Source of the DNA: Neobacillus jeddahensis
GTDB taxonomy: Bacteria; Bacillota; Bacilli; Bacillales; Cytobacillaceae
Reading direction: 5' to 3'
DNA length: 64,000 nucleotides
Assembly (NCBI RefSeq): GCF_000612625.1
Contig: NZ_CCAS010000006.1
Location: 62,001-126,000 of the forward strand
The notes under the pieces were generated by a model. That model saw only the letters and a program-made list of their open reading frames with translations. It was not told the DNA's origin and did no database searches. Shown here piece after piece: positions 8,056 through 17,563 of the stretch; positions within the stretch are counted from its first letter, which is position 1; the number at the start of each line of letters is the position of its first letter. The position numbers were made by a program, and so were the translations under genes.

Positions 8056-10896
8056 TTACCAACGGCCATCTCCGGTTGAACCAGTATTGTTGTCAGTACC
8101 TTCTTTTATTACTTCAAATAAGGCAGACGCCTCCGGCTTACTACTATCCTTCTGTTCTTCAGCGATTGCTTTAACAGTTGAGTAGCCAATCGCCTTCCCC
8201 ATAATATACCACTGACCGCCTTCCTTCACGACCTCTACTTTATCTGAGACAGAGGAAGTGGCTGACGTAATTGCCTTTTTGGTGGCATTCGTCGGGTTGA
8301 AAATCAGAATATCGTTAAGGGCCACCTTTTCACCTTTTTGAAGCTGGAAGATTGATTTTTTAAATTTTATTGATGATAAAGCAATGTAAGGATCCTTCAC
8401 GTGAATCGGTACAACAAAGGTTAGGTTCGAACCATCCTTTGTTGTAATAACTAATTTTGTAGTACCTTCCGATACACCGTAAATTCGATTGTTATCAGCT
8501 AACGTAGCAACACTCGTATTAGCTACAGTCAGTTCTAAGTCTTTGTTTGTTGCATCAGTTGGAAGTAAATTAATGGTAAATGATTCAGTGCTTCCTACTT
8601 CGACTTCAATCGATGCTGGATCAACAGTAATAGATGTTACCTTCCTTTGTATGGTGATTGTCTTCTCAACAGGTGGGACATCTAAGGCAAAACCACCGAC
8701 AGCTTTTACTTTTATCGTATTTACTCCTGGAGTTGTTAACGGAATTGAATCACGTGCAGTAAATTCTGTCCAGTTTGCATTCTCTTGATTAATGGAATAA
8801 TAATATTTCACATCTTTGCCCGCAACGAGCTTCGATAATTTTACATTCACAACCTCGTTCGCAATATCACCACTATTATAAGTCTTTCTCGTATCCTTAC
8901 CTATTAATTCAAAATCAGGAACTAGATAAAGGAGCACTTTTTCACCGTCAAAATAAGTGACCTCGATCGTCTTATTTGATGAACCCGGTGCAAAAATCAT
9001 ATCTTGGATTGGTTTACTCTGTAATCCATAGTCATTCGGAAACTCGGTTTGTGAGAGAATTTTTTTTGTACTGTCATTCATTTTCGTAATGATCCCTGAT
9101 GCCTCACCATCGTATACATTGCTAGGAAATTCATTCAATCTAACCTTCATATTTATACTTTGGTTTGACGCTGGAATAGTAACAGGTTCTGGATTGGATG
9201 TAAATCGACTATCCTTGTATTGCAAAATTGCATTAGGCATTTTTGTATTACTTAATGCCCAATCAGCTTGTAATTTTAATGAAGTGGTCACCTGAGTTGG
9301 GGAAAATACCCCCGTTTTATAATTTATCGTCTGAGTTAGGTCAATTTGAGCTGCTTTCCCCCCGTTATAGGTAATAGACTGAACTCCAGTGGTTTGAGCC
9401 AATGATACCCCCGCAGGTAACGGTTGAATTAATATCAAATTCTTTAAGGTACCCGACACTTGATTATTTACAAGCCCGTATGGTGACAAGCTATATGTTA
9501 CATTAAATTGGTTAGTTGTTTGACTTTCATTTGAAACTTTAATTAAATTATCTACGGTGTTCGTTACACCTGTTAAGCTCATCGTTCCTTTAAAACTGGA
9601 TGGAGCATCCGCCTTCACTTCAATGGAAACAGGCGCATGTGTTAATGGAACTGTTTGCCCATCTAAGTTTTTATAAGTCAAATTAATACTATCAAAGGTG
9701 TAGGTCGCTATATCAGAGAAACTGAAAGGCAAACTTATATCAAGCGGTTGGTTAACGGCTTGACCAATTGGAAAGCCAAAATTTGCTTTATATATGGCTA
9801 CATTCCCCTCCAACCTTGCATCAGAACCCTCTATTAGATTTACTTTCCCATTGAATTTACTTAGATCAATTCGTACCTCTGCATCGATCGCTGGAGTCGC
9901 AATATCCTTTGATATATCTTGAAAAATACTTGTAATATTATCCTGATTTGCTTGACGAGCCGTTACGCCTGTTAAAGAAGATAAGTTATTTAAATAACTC
10001 ATGTCAACTTCAGAGTTACTCCCAAAGCCTATAGAAAAAAGTTTTATATTCTTTTCAGCAAGTTTGCTCGCTAGGTTAGTACCATGTGTTTTAATATTAG
10101 CTTGGGTTTGAGCAACACTGAGACTTTTTGTATATTTATTTCCATCTGAATCGTAAAAATAAACTGAACTAGACATAGAATTACCAGACCCATATAACTC
10201 ATAGTGAATAGGCAAGGTTTCAGTCACTTTCTTATCATCAAAACAAATAAAGCCCAGATAACATTTCTTTTTGGTATATGTGGTTTGCTCAGTATTTATT
10301 GAAAAGGTGGGTTCCCCATCTGTCATAAAGATAATATATTTATTATTTTGCGATGGACCAAAAAGGTCAATCGCTTTCTCGAACGATTGTGTATAGTTGG
10401 TACCGCCTTCTGCACTAAGATTCTTCACAGTCTGATTAATTGTATCTAATCCAGCATTAACGGTTGTTGGGGAAAAATTGACTACTTGTTCAACATCCGA
10501 ACTAAATGAAACGAACGCAAATCGATCGCGGGGACCTGCATTATTCTTAAAATAAGTGACAGCTTCTGACATAGCGTCCTTTGCACTTTGAAATTTCTTC
10601 GGATTCTTACCTGATTCATTCATAGAGCCAGATTTATCGAAAATAAAAACAACGTCAATCGGATCCCGATTAGCACTTGTTGCCATCCCAGTTCCAGTTA
10701 AGTGTACATCGAGATTGCCTTGTGCATTCCCACTTTGCGGCTTAACTATTGTAGTTTGCGATGGCTTTACACTAAAATTCACCTGAGGAGAGGAATTCGT
10801 TGCTGCATAGGCATGTTCTGAACTAAAAAATAAAGGAATTAGTGAAAAAATAAGAGCAAATACAAATAGTGGTAGTTTCTTTAACATTTGTACCAT
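8056..10896 (-). CDS. Secreted VWA-domain protein with C-terminal BIG2-like domains, candidate pilus-tip adhesin
   Basis: This 946-residue exported protein has a signal peptide ending AYA near residue 31. A von Willebrand A domain spans about residues 78-340 with a complete MIDAS: DKSGS at 87-91, the Thr of GGTNYTQ at 164-170 and the Asp of MTDGE at 191-195. A likely disulfide loop (C212, C218) lies in an insertion after it. Beta-rich repeats follow. Two BIG2/Ig-like regions lie near the C-terminus (ITVDPASIEVEVGSTESF and ISSIKF-type strands). No LPxTG motif or C-terminal membrane helix is visible, so it is secreted or held non-covalently. GGGGG lies 2 bases before the first ATG and 11 before a second at 10887; either start fits. 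Position beside the minor pilins suggests a PilY1-like tip protein, by inference. Confidence 0.78.
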   Translation of the reverse strand: MVQMLKKLPLFVFALIFSLIPLFFSSEHAYAATNSSPQVNFSVKPSQTTIVKPQSGNAQGNLDVHLTGTGMATSANRDPIDVVFIFDKSGSMNESGKNPKKFQSAKDAMSEAVTYFKNNAGPRDRFAFVSFSSDVEQVVNFSPTTVNAGLDTINQTVKNLSAEGGTNYTQSFEKAIDLFGPSQNNKYIIFMTDGEPTFSINTEQTTYTKKKCYLGFICFDDKKVTETLPIHYELYGSGNSMSSSVYFYDSDGNKYTKSLSVAQTQANIKTHGTNLASKLAEKNIKLFSIGFGSNSEVDMSYLNNLSSLTGVTARQANQDNITSIFQDISKDIATPAIDAEVRIDLSKFNGKVNLIEGSDARLEGNVAIYKANFGFPIGQAVNQPLDISLPFSFSDIATYTFDSINLTYKNLDGQTVPLTHAPVSIEVKADAPSSFKGTMSLTGVTNTVDNLIKVSNESQTTNQFNVTYSLSPYGLVNNQVSGTLKNLILIQPLPAGVSLAQTTGVQSITYNGGKAAQIDLTQTINYKTGVFSPTQVTTSLKLQADWALSNTKMPNAILQYKDSRFTSNPEPVTIPASNQSINMKVRLNEFPSNVYDGEASGIITKMNDSTKKILSQTEFPNDYGLQSKPIQDMIFAPGSSNKTIEVTYFDGEKVLLYLVPDFELIGKDTRKTYNSGDIANEVVNVKLSKLVAGKDVKYYYSINQENANWTEFTARDSIPLTTPGVNTIKVKAVGGFALDVPPVEKTITIQRKVTSITVDPASIEVEVGSTESFTINLLPTDATNKDLELTVANTSVATLADNNRIYGVSEGTTKLVITTKDGSNLTFVVPIHVKDPYIALSSIKFKKSIFQLQKGEKVALNDILIFNPTNATKKAITSATSSVSDKVEVVKEGGQWYIMGKAIGYSTVKAIAEEQKDSSKPEASALFEVIKEGTDNNTGSTGDGRW

Positions 10897-11033
10897 TTCC
10901 CCCTTTCTTTACAATCATTTTTTATTAAATTAAACCTATTATCCTAGTAATGTAACTAATTATAGTATACCAAAAAGACTACATTTGCAAAGGAAAATAA
11001 TATAATTTTGTATTTATTTATGTTAAAATGTCG

Positions 11034-11065
11034 AAACCCCTTGTACTCAACGGTACAAAGGGTTT
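11034..11065 (-). terminator. Terminator hairpin after the diguanylate cyclase gene
   Basis: A 13-base arm AAACCCTTTGTAC pairs with GTACAAGGGGTTT across a 6-base loop on the minus strand, three bases downstream of the stop. The T run after it is weak. Confidence 0.7.
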
Positions 11066-11068
11066 GTG

Positions 11069-12787
11069 TTATTTAACATATTCTGCGACACGATTTCTTC
11101 CAGCCCGTTTCGCACCAACATAAAGTGCCCTGTCTGCATGTCGTATCAACGCTAAAGGATCATCCGCATCTTCAGGTGCCGTCGCCACTCCAATCGAAGC
11201 TGTTATCTTAACTTGTTGTGTTTTTTTGTCAATATCCATGGATTGACTAAGTATAAATGGCCAGTTTGCGATGGACTGCCTTATCAGCTCAGCCATATGA
11301 ATAGCGCCTTCTTTCGGCATATCTGGTAATAGAACAACAAATTCCTCTCCACCATACCGGGCAACCGTTCCAGTTCCACCTACCAGCTTAGTTAACCTAC
11401 TTGCTAGCTCAAACAGAATTTCATTTCCACTTTGGTGTCCATATGTATCATTTACCTGTTTAAAGTGATCAATATCGAGAATAATTAAAGATAATGCACC
11501 ACGATCGAAATGAGACAGCTTTTCATATTCATCCGTTAGCAAGTTCTCAAAATATCGATAATTATATAAATGTGTTAAGGCACAGCGTTCACTTTGTCTT
11601 TTTGTTTGTTCATAATTAGTCGCATTTTCAATCGCGACCGCAAAATGTGAGCACAGAATATCAATAATCATCAACTGCGATTTTTCAAAAGCTCGTTTTC
11701 GCCTTGAGGCCAGGAGTAATACCCCCATTAATTTATTGCTTCTTACAATAGGTACACCAATAATACTTTCTACATCATTCGGAATATAGTCGCTTGTAAA
11801 ACGAGTCCATTCTTTCCTCGTTTTAAATAGGAAGGCTTTTTGGGAAGCCCACACCATACCAGAAATTCCTTCGTTTATTTTTAACAATTCGGTATCGTTT
11901 GAATGTTCCATTCCTGCTTCAATTCGTCGAATTAATTTAAGTTTATCCCCTTCAGCTTCCAGTATGTAGGCATAATCGACTGGGAGCATTTCACATAATT
12001 TCTCGATAAATAGATCCAGAACATCCTTCACATGGAGACACTCCGCCATTTGATGACCAATTTCCGCAGCCTTTTGTAAATAATCATTTATTTTCTCACT
12101 AGAATAATAGAGGTTAAATATAATCGCTAGACTGACAAATGGGATCCCTACACATAAGAGTGACAGCACCCCAAGCTGATTATAGAGTATGTATAATACA
12201 AATCCAATTGGTAGTGTAATGAATGTTGTTATCGTCTCGACGACGAAGTCCTTCCCAAAATAGGATTCTTTTCTTTTATAAATAAAATAAAGATTGCACG
12301 ATAGAATGATTTGATTTAAAGCATAATTAGTAACTACATATAGAACTGCAAGCCAGACAGAGTGAGAGTCAAAAACTAAGTTCGTGCCTGTTTTCCCACC
12401 CCAAAGGTAATAAAGGAAACCGCTAAAAAAAGAAACGAGGAAAAACATATTTAAATTAAGTGGCAGGCGAAAAAATTCACCCTTTCGAAGAATCCTTAAT
12501 TTTAAAAGTAAAACGACAACTGCAAATTGCGCAAAAATAATTTCAACAAATAACCCGAACCTTAAAAAGGTAGCAAGCGCCACCCATTGTATTAAAAATA
12601 TATAAATATCATTTATGACGATTGGCATTGAAGCTACAGCAGTTGTTAATAGTAAAAAGGCTAAAACATCCCACCATTGCAGTGAAATCGAAGGGGGATA
12701 ATGATGAAAGGTAAACCACAATCCTGCCGGAACCATCAAGAACCATACTAACACAATCACTTTTTTCATTTGTGGATTAACATCCAT
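11069..12787 (-). CDS. Membrane GAF-GGDEF diguanylate cyclase
   Basis: It makes cyclic di-GMP from two GTP. The chosen ATG (572 residues) has GAGAGGGGG six bases upstream; a GTG one codon earlier and longer forms fit less well. About eight transmembrane segments fill the first 220 residues, then a helical linker, a GAF domain (about 235-385) and a GGDEF domain. The active site is GGEEF at 479-483, so catalysis is expected. The inhibitory I-site RxxD that usually lies 9-6 residues before GGEEF reads GGTG, so product inhibition at this site is unlikely. It lies 172 bases upstream of the VWA gene on the same strand and 69 bases after folC. The GAF ligand is unknown. Confidence 0.88.
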   Translation of the reverse strand: MDVNPQMKKVIVLVWFLMVPAGLWFTFHHYPPSISLQWWDVLAFLLLTTAVASMPIVINDIYIFLIQWVALATFLRFGLFVEIIFAQFAVVVLLLKLRILRKGEFFRLPLNLNMFFLVSFFSGFLYYLWGGKTGTNLVFDSHSVWLAVLYVVTNYALNQIILSCNLYFIYKRKESYFGKDFVVETITTFITLPIGFVLYILYNQLGVLSLLCVGIPFVSLAIIFNLYYSSEKINDYLQKAAEIGHQMAECLHVKDVLDLFIEKLCEMLPVDYAYILEAEGDKLKLIRRIEAGMEHSNDTELLKINEGISGMVWASQKAFLFKTRKEWTRFTSDYIPNDVESIIGVPIVRSNKLMGVLLLASRRKRAFEKSQLMIIDILCSHFAVAIENATNYEQTKRQSERCALTHLYNYRYFENLLTDEYEKLSHFDRGALSLIILDIDHFKQVNDTYGHQSGNEILFELASRLTKLVGGTGTVARYGGEEFVVLLPDMPKEGAIHMAELIRQSIANWPFILSQSMDIDKKTQQVKITASIGVATAPEDADDPLALIRHADRALYVGAKRAGRNRVAEYVK

Positions 12788-12856
12788 CACAATCCCCCTC
12801 TCCGACAGCAATTCCCTATTAAGATAACATAATATTACCATTTTTTATCTAGCTTG

Positions 12857-14179
12857 TCATAAGGAAATGGTTATGTTTTTTAAATTTTTACACAATACTG
12901 GTTTCACTACTGAAATAAAATAAAGGGAACCTGTCACAACTAGCATGTCATGATCCCTCAAATTTTTCATCTCCTCTAAGAGATAGGTTGGCCATTCGGT
13001 AACAGCCAGTTTATTCGCTGATTGGCTCAATTTGAGTAAGTCTTCCCCTGTTGAAGCACGCGGAAAATCAAAGCTAACAAAAGAAATTTTATTCGCTATT
13101 TTATCTAACTTTGCAATCATTTCGTCTAATTTCTTATCCTTTAAAGCCGCAAATACTATTTGAATGTTACGGTCATGAAATCTACTGACAAGTTCATTCG
13201 TTAATGAAGTGATCCCTTCTTCATTATGCGCGCCATCAATAATTACAAGTGGTTTTTCAGATAGGACTTCAAATCGACCCGGCCAATATGCCTTTTTAAG
13301 TCCCTCTCGAATGGCCATAACATTAATGCTAAATAAACCGGCATGATGTAATAATTGGACTGTCATGACAGCCGCTGCCGCATTTTCTGTTTGATGTTGA
13401 CCGATCATGGTTAATTCAAGCTGTTCGAGCTCATTAAATGACGATGATAAGCTGAATACTTCACCTCTTGCTAGTGACTCATGTCCACTTATTGAAAATT
13501 CCTTGTTTAATCTAAAAATAGGCGCTTCTTTTACTTCTGCTTGCTCTTCAATCACTTTTAATGCACCAGGATGTTTTACAGCCGTAATAATTGGCGTTTT
13601 CGCCTTGATGATTCCCGCTTTTTCAAAGGCAATTTTCTCATACGTGTTACCGAGGATGTTTGTGTGATCAAGACCAATATTTGTAATGATAGACGCTAGT
13701 GGTTGAATGATATTGGTAGAGTCAAATCTTCCGCCCAGTCCTACTTCAAAAATAACAAGATCAACCATTTGTACGTTAGCGAAATAGTAGAATGCCATAG
13801 CGGTAATCACTTCAAACTCTGTCGGTCCTCCAAGTTCAGTCTCTTCTAATTCATCTGCTAATGGACGAATGATATTGGCGAGCAACAAAAGTTCTTCATC
13901 CGTTATCGGTTTTCCATTGACACTAATCCGTTCATTAAACTGTTCAATATAAGGAGAAGTAAACGTTCCGACCGTATATCCGCCTGCTTCAAGAATGGAC
14001 CTTAAAAAGGTTACAGTTGAGCCTTTGCCATTCGTCCCGCCCACATGGACTGCTTTCATTTTCTTATCTGGAGACCCAAGTTTATTCATCATCCATTCCA
14101 TTCGGCTTAAACCTGGCTTAATCCCTAGTCTTAGTCGCGCGTGGATCCATTCAAGGGCCTCATTATATGTAGTAAACAT
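12857..14179 (-). CDS. folC: Folylpolyglutamate synthase / dihydrofolate synthase
   Basis: It adds glutamate to folates (and may form dihydrofolate), using ATP in the cytoplasm. The 440-residue protein has the P-loop GGTNGKGSTV near residues 47-56, the TSPYI/ERISVNG motif, a Mur-ligase central domain (EVGLGGRFDSTN) and the C-terminal domain VIIDGAHNEEG. The start is set at ATG 14179, giving MFTTYNEALEWIHARL, which matches the remembered B. subtilis N-terminus. The GTG four codons upstream lies inside the Shine-Dalgarno site. It follows valS, as in B. subtilis. In B. subtilis the next gene is comC; here it is the diguanylate cyclase gene. Confidence 0.96.
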   Translation of the reverse strand: MFTTYNEALEWIHARLRLGIKPGLSRMEWMMNKLGSPDKKMKAVHVGGTNGKGSTVTFLRSILEAGGYTVGTFTSPYIEQFNERISVNGKPITDEELLLLANIIRPLADELEETELGGPTEFEVITAMAFYYFANVQMVDLVIFEVGLGGRFDSTNIIQPLASIITNIGLDHTNILGNTYEKIAFEKAGIIKAKTPIITAVKHPGALKVIEEQAEVKEAPIFRLNKEFSISGHESLARGEVFSLSSSFNELEQLELTMIGQHQTENAAAAVMTVQLLHHAGLFSINVMAIREGLKKAYWPGRFEVLSEKPLVIIDGAHNEEGITSLTNELVSRFHDRNIQIVFAALKDKKLDEMIAKLDKIANKISFVSFDFPRASTGEDLLKLSQSANKLAVTEWPTYLLEEMKNLRDHDMLVVTGSLYFISVVKPVLCKNLKNITISL

Positions 14180-14199
14180 TTTTTGTAACACCCCTTTGT

Positions 14200-14235
14200 A
14201 AAAAATCGAGACGAATCCATTGCTGAATTCGCCTC
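14200..14235 (-). terminator. Terminator between valS and folC
   Basis: On the minus strand GAGGCGAATTC pairs with GGATTCGTCTC across a short loop and is followed by ATTTTTTAC. It would end much of the valS message, with folC read by read-through or its own promoter. Confidence 0.78.
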
Positions 14236-14245
14236 ACCTTGCCCA

Positions 14246-16888
14246 TTAACCTCTTAATTCTTTAATCCGTGCTTCAACAATATTTCTCTTTTCAAGGTAA
14301 TCTTGTTCCTTGGCACGTTCTTCCGCAACGACACTCTCAGGTGCCTTTTTCATAAAGCCTTCATTACTTAGTTTCTTTTGAACTCTGTCTACTTCTTTAT
14401 TTAATTTTTCATATTCTTTTTCAAGCCGGGCAATTTCTTCATCAATATTAATTAAGCCCTCAAGTGGTAAGATAATTTCTAACCCTGTAATAACGGCGGT
14501 CATGGCTTTTTCAGGAGTCTCGAGCTCAATTCCCATTTGCAATTCTTCAGGATTACAGAAACGTTCTATATAGCTGCGATTATTTTCGATCGCTTTGAGA
14601 ACCTGTTCATCCTTAGCTTTGACAAGCATTTTGATTTTCTTACTCATTGGTGTATTAACTTCGGCACGAATATTTCGGACGGAGCGAATCATCTCCATGA
14701 GAAGCTTCATTTCTCCAGCTGCTTGCTCATCGGAAAGATCTGGATTTACCTTAGGCCATGCAGCAGTTGTAATGGACTCACCAGCATGAGGAAGGTTTTG
14801 CCAAATTTCCTCGGTGATAAATGGCATAAATGGATGCAATAAACGCATCGTATTGTCTAAAACATGGGCAAGAATAGAACGTGTTGTTTTCTTAGCGGCT
14901 TCATCCTCACCATATAACGGCAGCTTCGCCATTTCGATATACCAATCACAGAAATCATCCCAGATGAAGTTGTAAAGGGCACGGCCTACTTCACCAAACT
15001 CATAACGTTCGGAAAGTCTTGTCACATGTTCAATGGTTTCATTTAAGCGCGTTAGAATCCATTTATCTGCAACCGACTTTTCACCGCTAAAGTCAATTTC
15101 CTCAAAGGTCATTCCATCCATATTCATTAAAGCAAAACGTGAGGCGTTCCAAATTTTATTAGCAAAGTTCCAGGTTGATTCTACCTTTTCATAACTAAAG
15201 CGAAGATCCTGCCCCGGTGAGCTGCCGGTTGATAAGAAGTATCTCAAGGCATCGGCACCGTACTTTTCGATGACATCCATTGGATCGACGCCGTTTCCAA
15301 GCGATTTACTCATTTTGCGTCCTTGTTCATCACGAACGAGACCGTGTATAAGAACATCTTTAAATGGACGTTCGCCTGTAAATTCAATGCTTTGGAAGAT
15401 CATCCGTGATACCCAGAAGAAGATGATGTCATAACCAGTAACAAGGGCATCTGTAGGGAAATAGCGTTTGTAATCAGCTGCATCTTTATTTGGCCAGCCC
15501 ATCGTGGAGAAAGGCCATAATGCCGAACTAAACCACGTGTCTAATACATCATTATCCTGTTTCCAGTTCTCCGCATCTGCTGGAGCTTCAAGACCTACGT
15601 AAACTTCTCCTGTTTCCTTGTGGTACCATGCTGGAATGCGATGTCCCCACCAAAGTTGTCTGGAAATACACCAGTCGCGTATATTTTCCATCCAGCGAAG
15701 GTAAGTTTTTTCAAAGCGATCTGGAACAAAGTTTACCTTCTCTTCTTTATTTTGTAGAGCGATCGCTTCATCAGCAAGTGGCTGCATTTTAACGAACCAT
15801 TGGGTTGAAAGATATGGTTCTACAACAGCACCGCTCCGTTCTGAGTGACCAACAGAATGTGGATGCTCTTCGATTTTGAAAAGTACGCCTAATTCTTGCA
15901 GGTCTTTGACAATCTGCTTCCGGCATTCGAAACGGTCAAGTCCTTGATATTTACCAGCCTTTTCATTCATGGTACCATCTTCATTCATAACGAGGACACG
16001 CTCTAGATTGTGACGGTTCCCTACTTCAAAGTCATTTGGATCATGAGCAGGCGTGATTTTCACTGCCCCAGAGCCAAATTCCATATCCACATAGTCATCC
16101 GCGACAATCGGGATTTCACGGCCAACAATTGGCAAGATCACGGTTTTACCAATTAAATGCTTGTAACGGTCATCCTCTGGGTGAACGGCCACCGCTGAAT
16201 CTCCAAGCATGGTTTCTGGGCGAGTGGTCGCCACTTCAATATGGCCAGACCCATCTTCAAGTGGATAATTCATATGATAGAATCCGCCTTGAACGTCTTT
16301 GTAAATTACTTCGATATCAGAAAGGGCTGTTTTGGTAGAAGGATCCCAGTTAATAATGTACTCTCCACGGTAGATGAGTCCCTTATTATAAAGCGTTACA
16401 AATACTTCTTTCACAGCATCCGAAAGTCCCTCATCAAGGGTAAAACGCTCACGGCTGTAGTCAAGACCTAAGCCTAATTTTGCCCATTGCTCCCGGATAT
16501 GGGATGCATACTCTTCCTTCCACTTCCACGTTTCCTCCACGAATTTTTCACGGCCTAAGTCGTATCGGCTTTTGCCTTCATTGCGTAGCTTTTCTTCCAC
16601 TTTCGCTTGTGTCGCAATTCCAGCATGGTCCATTCCGGGAAGCCATAATACGTCATAACCTTGCATCCGTTTCATACGTGTCAGTATATCCTGGAGTGTT
16701 GTGTCCCAAGCATGACCTAAGTGAAGTTTCCCAGTAACGTTTGGCGGCGGGATTACGATGGTATACGGCAGTTTCCCTTCATCGTCCTTTGCCTCAAAAA
16801 ACTTACCCTTCAGCCACCATTCATATCGACCTTTTTCAATCGTTTGCGGATCGTACTTTGTCGGCATTGTTAATTCCTTTGTTTCCAT
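14246..16888 (-). CDS. valS: Valyl-tRNA synthetase
   Basis: It charges tRNA-Val and edits mischarged threonine. The 880-residue class I synthetase has HIGH as HLGH at 56-59 after PPPNVTG and KMSKS within [13 protein letters not shown]. The CP1 editing domain contains [10 protein letters not shown] and the Val/Thr discrimination region. The anticodon-binding domain is followed by the coiled-coil C-terminal arm typical of ValRS. The start at ATG 16888 has GGAGG seven bases upstream; longer in-frame starts run into the T-box terminator. Expression is controlled by the T-box leader directly upstream. Confidence 0.98.
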   Translation of the reverse strand: METKELTMPTKYDPQTIEKGRYEWWLKGKFFEAKDDEGKLPYTIVIPPPNVTGKLHLGHAWDTTLQDILTRMKRMQGYDVLWLPGMDHAGIATQAKVEEKLRNEGKSRYDLGREKFVEETWKWKEEYASHIREQWAKLGLGLDYSRERFTLDEGLSDAVKEVFVTLYNKGLIYRGEYIINWDPSTKTALSDIEVIYKDVQGGFYHMNYPLEDGSGHIEVATTRPETMLGDSAVAVHPEDDRYKHLIGKTVILPIVGREIPIVADDYVDMEFGSGAVKITPAHDPNDFEVGNRHNLERVLVMNEDGTMNEKAGKYQGLDRFECRKQIVKDLQELGVLFKIEEHPHSVGHSERSGAVVEPYLSTQWFVKMQPLADEAIALQNKEEKVNFVPDRFEKTYLRWMENIRDWCISRQLWWGHRIPAWYHKETGEVYVGLEAPADAENWKQDNDVLDTWFSSALWPFSTMGWPNKDAADYKRYFPTDALVTGYDIIFFWVSRMIFQSIEFTGERPFKDVLIHGLVRDEQGRKMSKSLGNGVDPMDVIEKYGADALRYFLSTGSSPGQDLRFSYEKVESTWNFANKIWNASRFALMNMDGMTFEEIDFSGEKSVADKWILTRLNETIEHVTRLSERYEFGEVGRALYNFIWDDFCDWYIEMAKLPLYGEDEAAKKTTRSILAHVLDNTMRLLHPFMPFITEEIWQNLPHAGESITTAAWPKVNPDLSDEQAAGEMKLLMEMIRSVRNIRAEVNTPMSKKIKMLVKAKDEQVLKAIENNRSYIERFCNPEELQMGIELETPEKAMTAVITGLEIILPLEGLINIDEEIARLEKEYEKLNKEVDRVQKKLSNEGFMKKAPESVVAEERAKEQDYLEKRNIVEARIKELRG

Positions 16889-16918
16889 TTTGTTTCCTCC
16901 TTCAAAATTCCGGTAAAT

Positions 16919-17170
16919 ACAAAAAACCCCATTCGTCATAAAAGGACGAATGGAGTTTGCTTCGCGGTACCACCTTTTTTCCAATCCAAAAGCACGATTG
17001 GCTCTTAACTTAGATAACGGATTTTATCCGTCTTCCACTACTAGGATTCCTCCGTTCGCAGAAGAAGCTCTAGGGCGACCTTCCAACGTTCTGCCTAGGA
17101 AATCTTCCAGCAAATGATTTCCCTCTCTATAAGCAGGAGTGCATCGTACTCTTCCCTGTCTTCGCATTAC
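16919..17170 (-). promoter_or_regulatory. T-box leader of valS (tRNA-Val sensing)
   Basis: The T-box core AAGGTGGTACCGCGAA is at 16959-16974 on the minus strand, just before the attenuator hairpin. Upstream are AGAGAGGGAAAT and GCTGGAAGATTTCC, typical stem I and stem II-III elements. A GTC triplet at 17077-17079 in GGAAGGTCGCC is a candidate valine specifier. Uncharged tRNA-Val would favour the antiterminator and so read-through into valS. Confidence 0.93.
16923..16958 (-). terminator. valS: T-box attenuator terminator of valS
   Basis: On the minus strand AAACTCCATTCGTC pairs with GACGAATGGGGTTT and is followed by a run of T. It forms when the T-box is not bound by uncharged tRNA. Confidence 0.93.
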
Positions 17171-17188
17171 TTTTTAAATTATATTGTT

Positions 17189-17218
17189 ATACTACCGAAA
17201 AAACGGGGTAGACGTCAA
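17189..17218 (-). promoter_or_regulatory. Sigma-A-type promoter for the valS T-box
   Basis: A -35 TTGACG (17213-17218) and -10 TAGTAT (17189-17194) on the minus strand are separated by 18 bases, about 20 bases before the leader begins. Confidence 0.62.
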
Positions 17219-17331
17219 CATGATATCCATTTTTTTTATATTTTATACAATATGTATGATTGTCGAGAACTTCTATAGGCTTTAGGAATATATATAAAAT
17301 AAATGTCATTTCTATATGGGGAGGATCTCGC

Positions 17332-17523
17332 TTGAAGCGTAATTTCCACAAATACAAATACCGTCCTTGGTTTATCACTTGCCGAAAAATCGCGGCACAA
17401 TTGATTGTCCCATTTAGCATTTTTCAATTTATCCGCACACTATTTTTACCGACCGTCCTAGATGTGCTATTATTAACCTGTTTTCTTGTTATTGCTGTGT
17501 CACTTTATTTTGACATTTTTTAA
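17332..17523 (+). CDS. Small (63-residue) membrane protein, function unknown
   Basis: The TTG start has GGGGAGG seven bases upstream, which is an excellent site. It sits on the opposite strand to its neighbours, between the valS promoter and the 3' end of ysxE. The protein starts MKRNFHKYKYRPWF, with many basic and aromatic residues. It then has about two hydrophobic segments (AAQLIVPFSIFQFIRTLF and VLDVLLLTCFLVIAVSLYF), so it is probably membrane-inserted. Its stop is the first base triplet of a strong bidirectional hairpin. I do not recognise the family. Codon use and the Shine-Dalgarno site support a real gene. Confidence 0.7.
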   Translation: MKRNFHKYKYRPWFITCRKIAAQLIVPFSIFQFIRTLFLPTVLDVLLLTCFLVIAVSLYFDIF

Positions 17524-17563
17524 GGAGCCCATTATGCAGGTGACTACTGCGGCTGGGCTCCTT
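17522..17563. terminator. Bidirectional terminator overlapping the ysxE stop
   Basis: AAGGAGCCCA (17522-17531) pairs with TGGGCTCCTT (17554-17563), with an inner GCAG/CTGC stem. A T-rich tail follows on the plus strand. The ysxE stop codon at 17544 lies inside it. Confidence 0.8.

Noticed and set aside
8056-10896. VWA protein as substrate of the sortase at 44 kb
   Set aside because: Its C-terminus lacks LPxTG/LPxTA, a hydrophobic helix and a basic tail.
14246-16984. Longer valS start
   Set aside because: The extension runs into the T-box terminator; ATG 16888 has a perfect GGAGG site.
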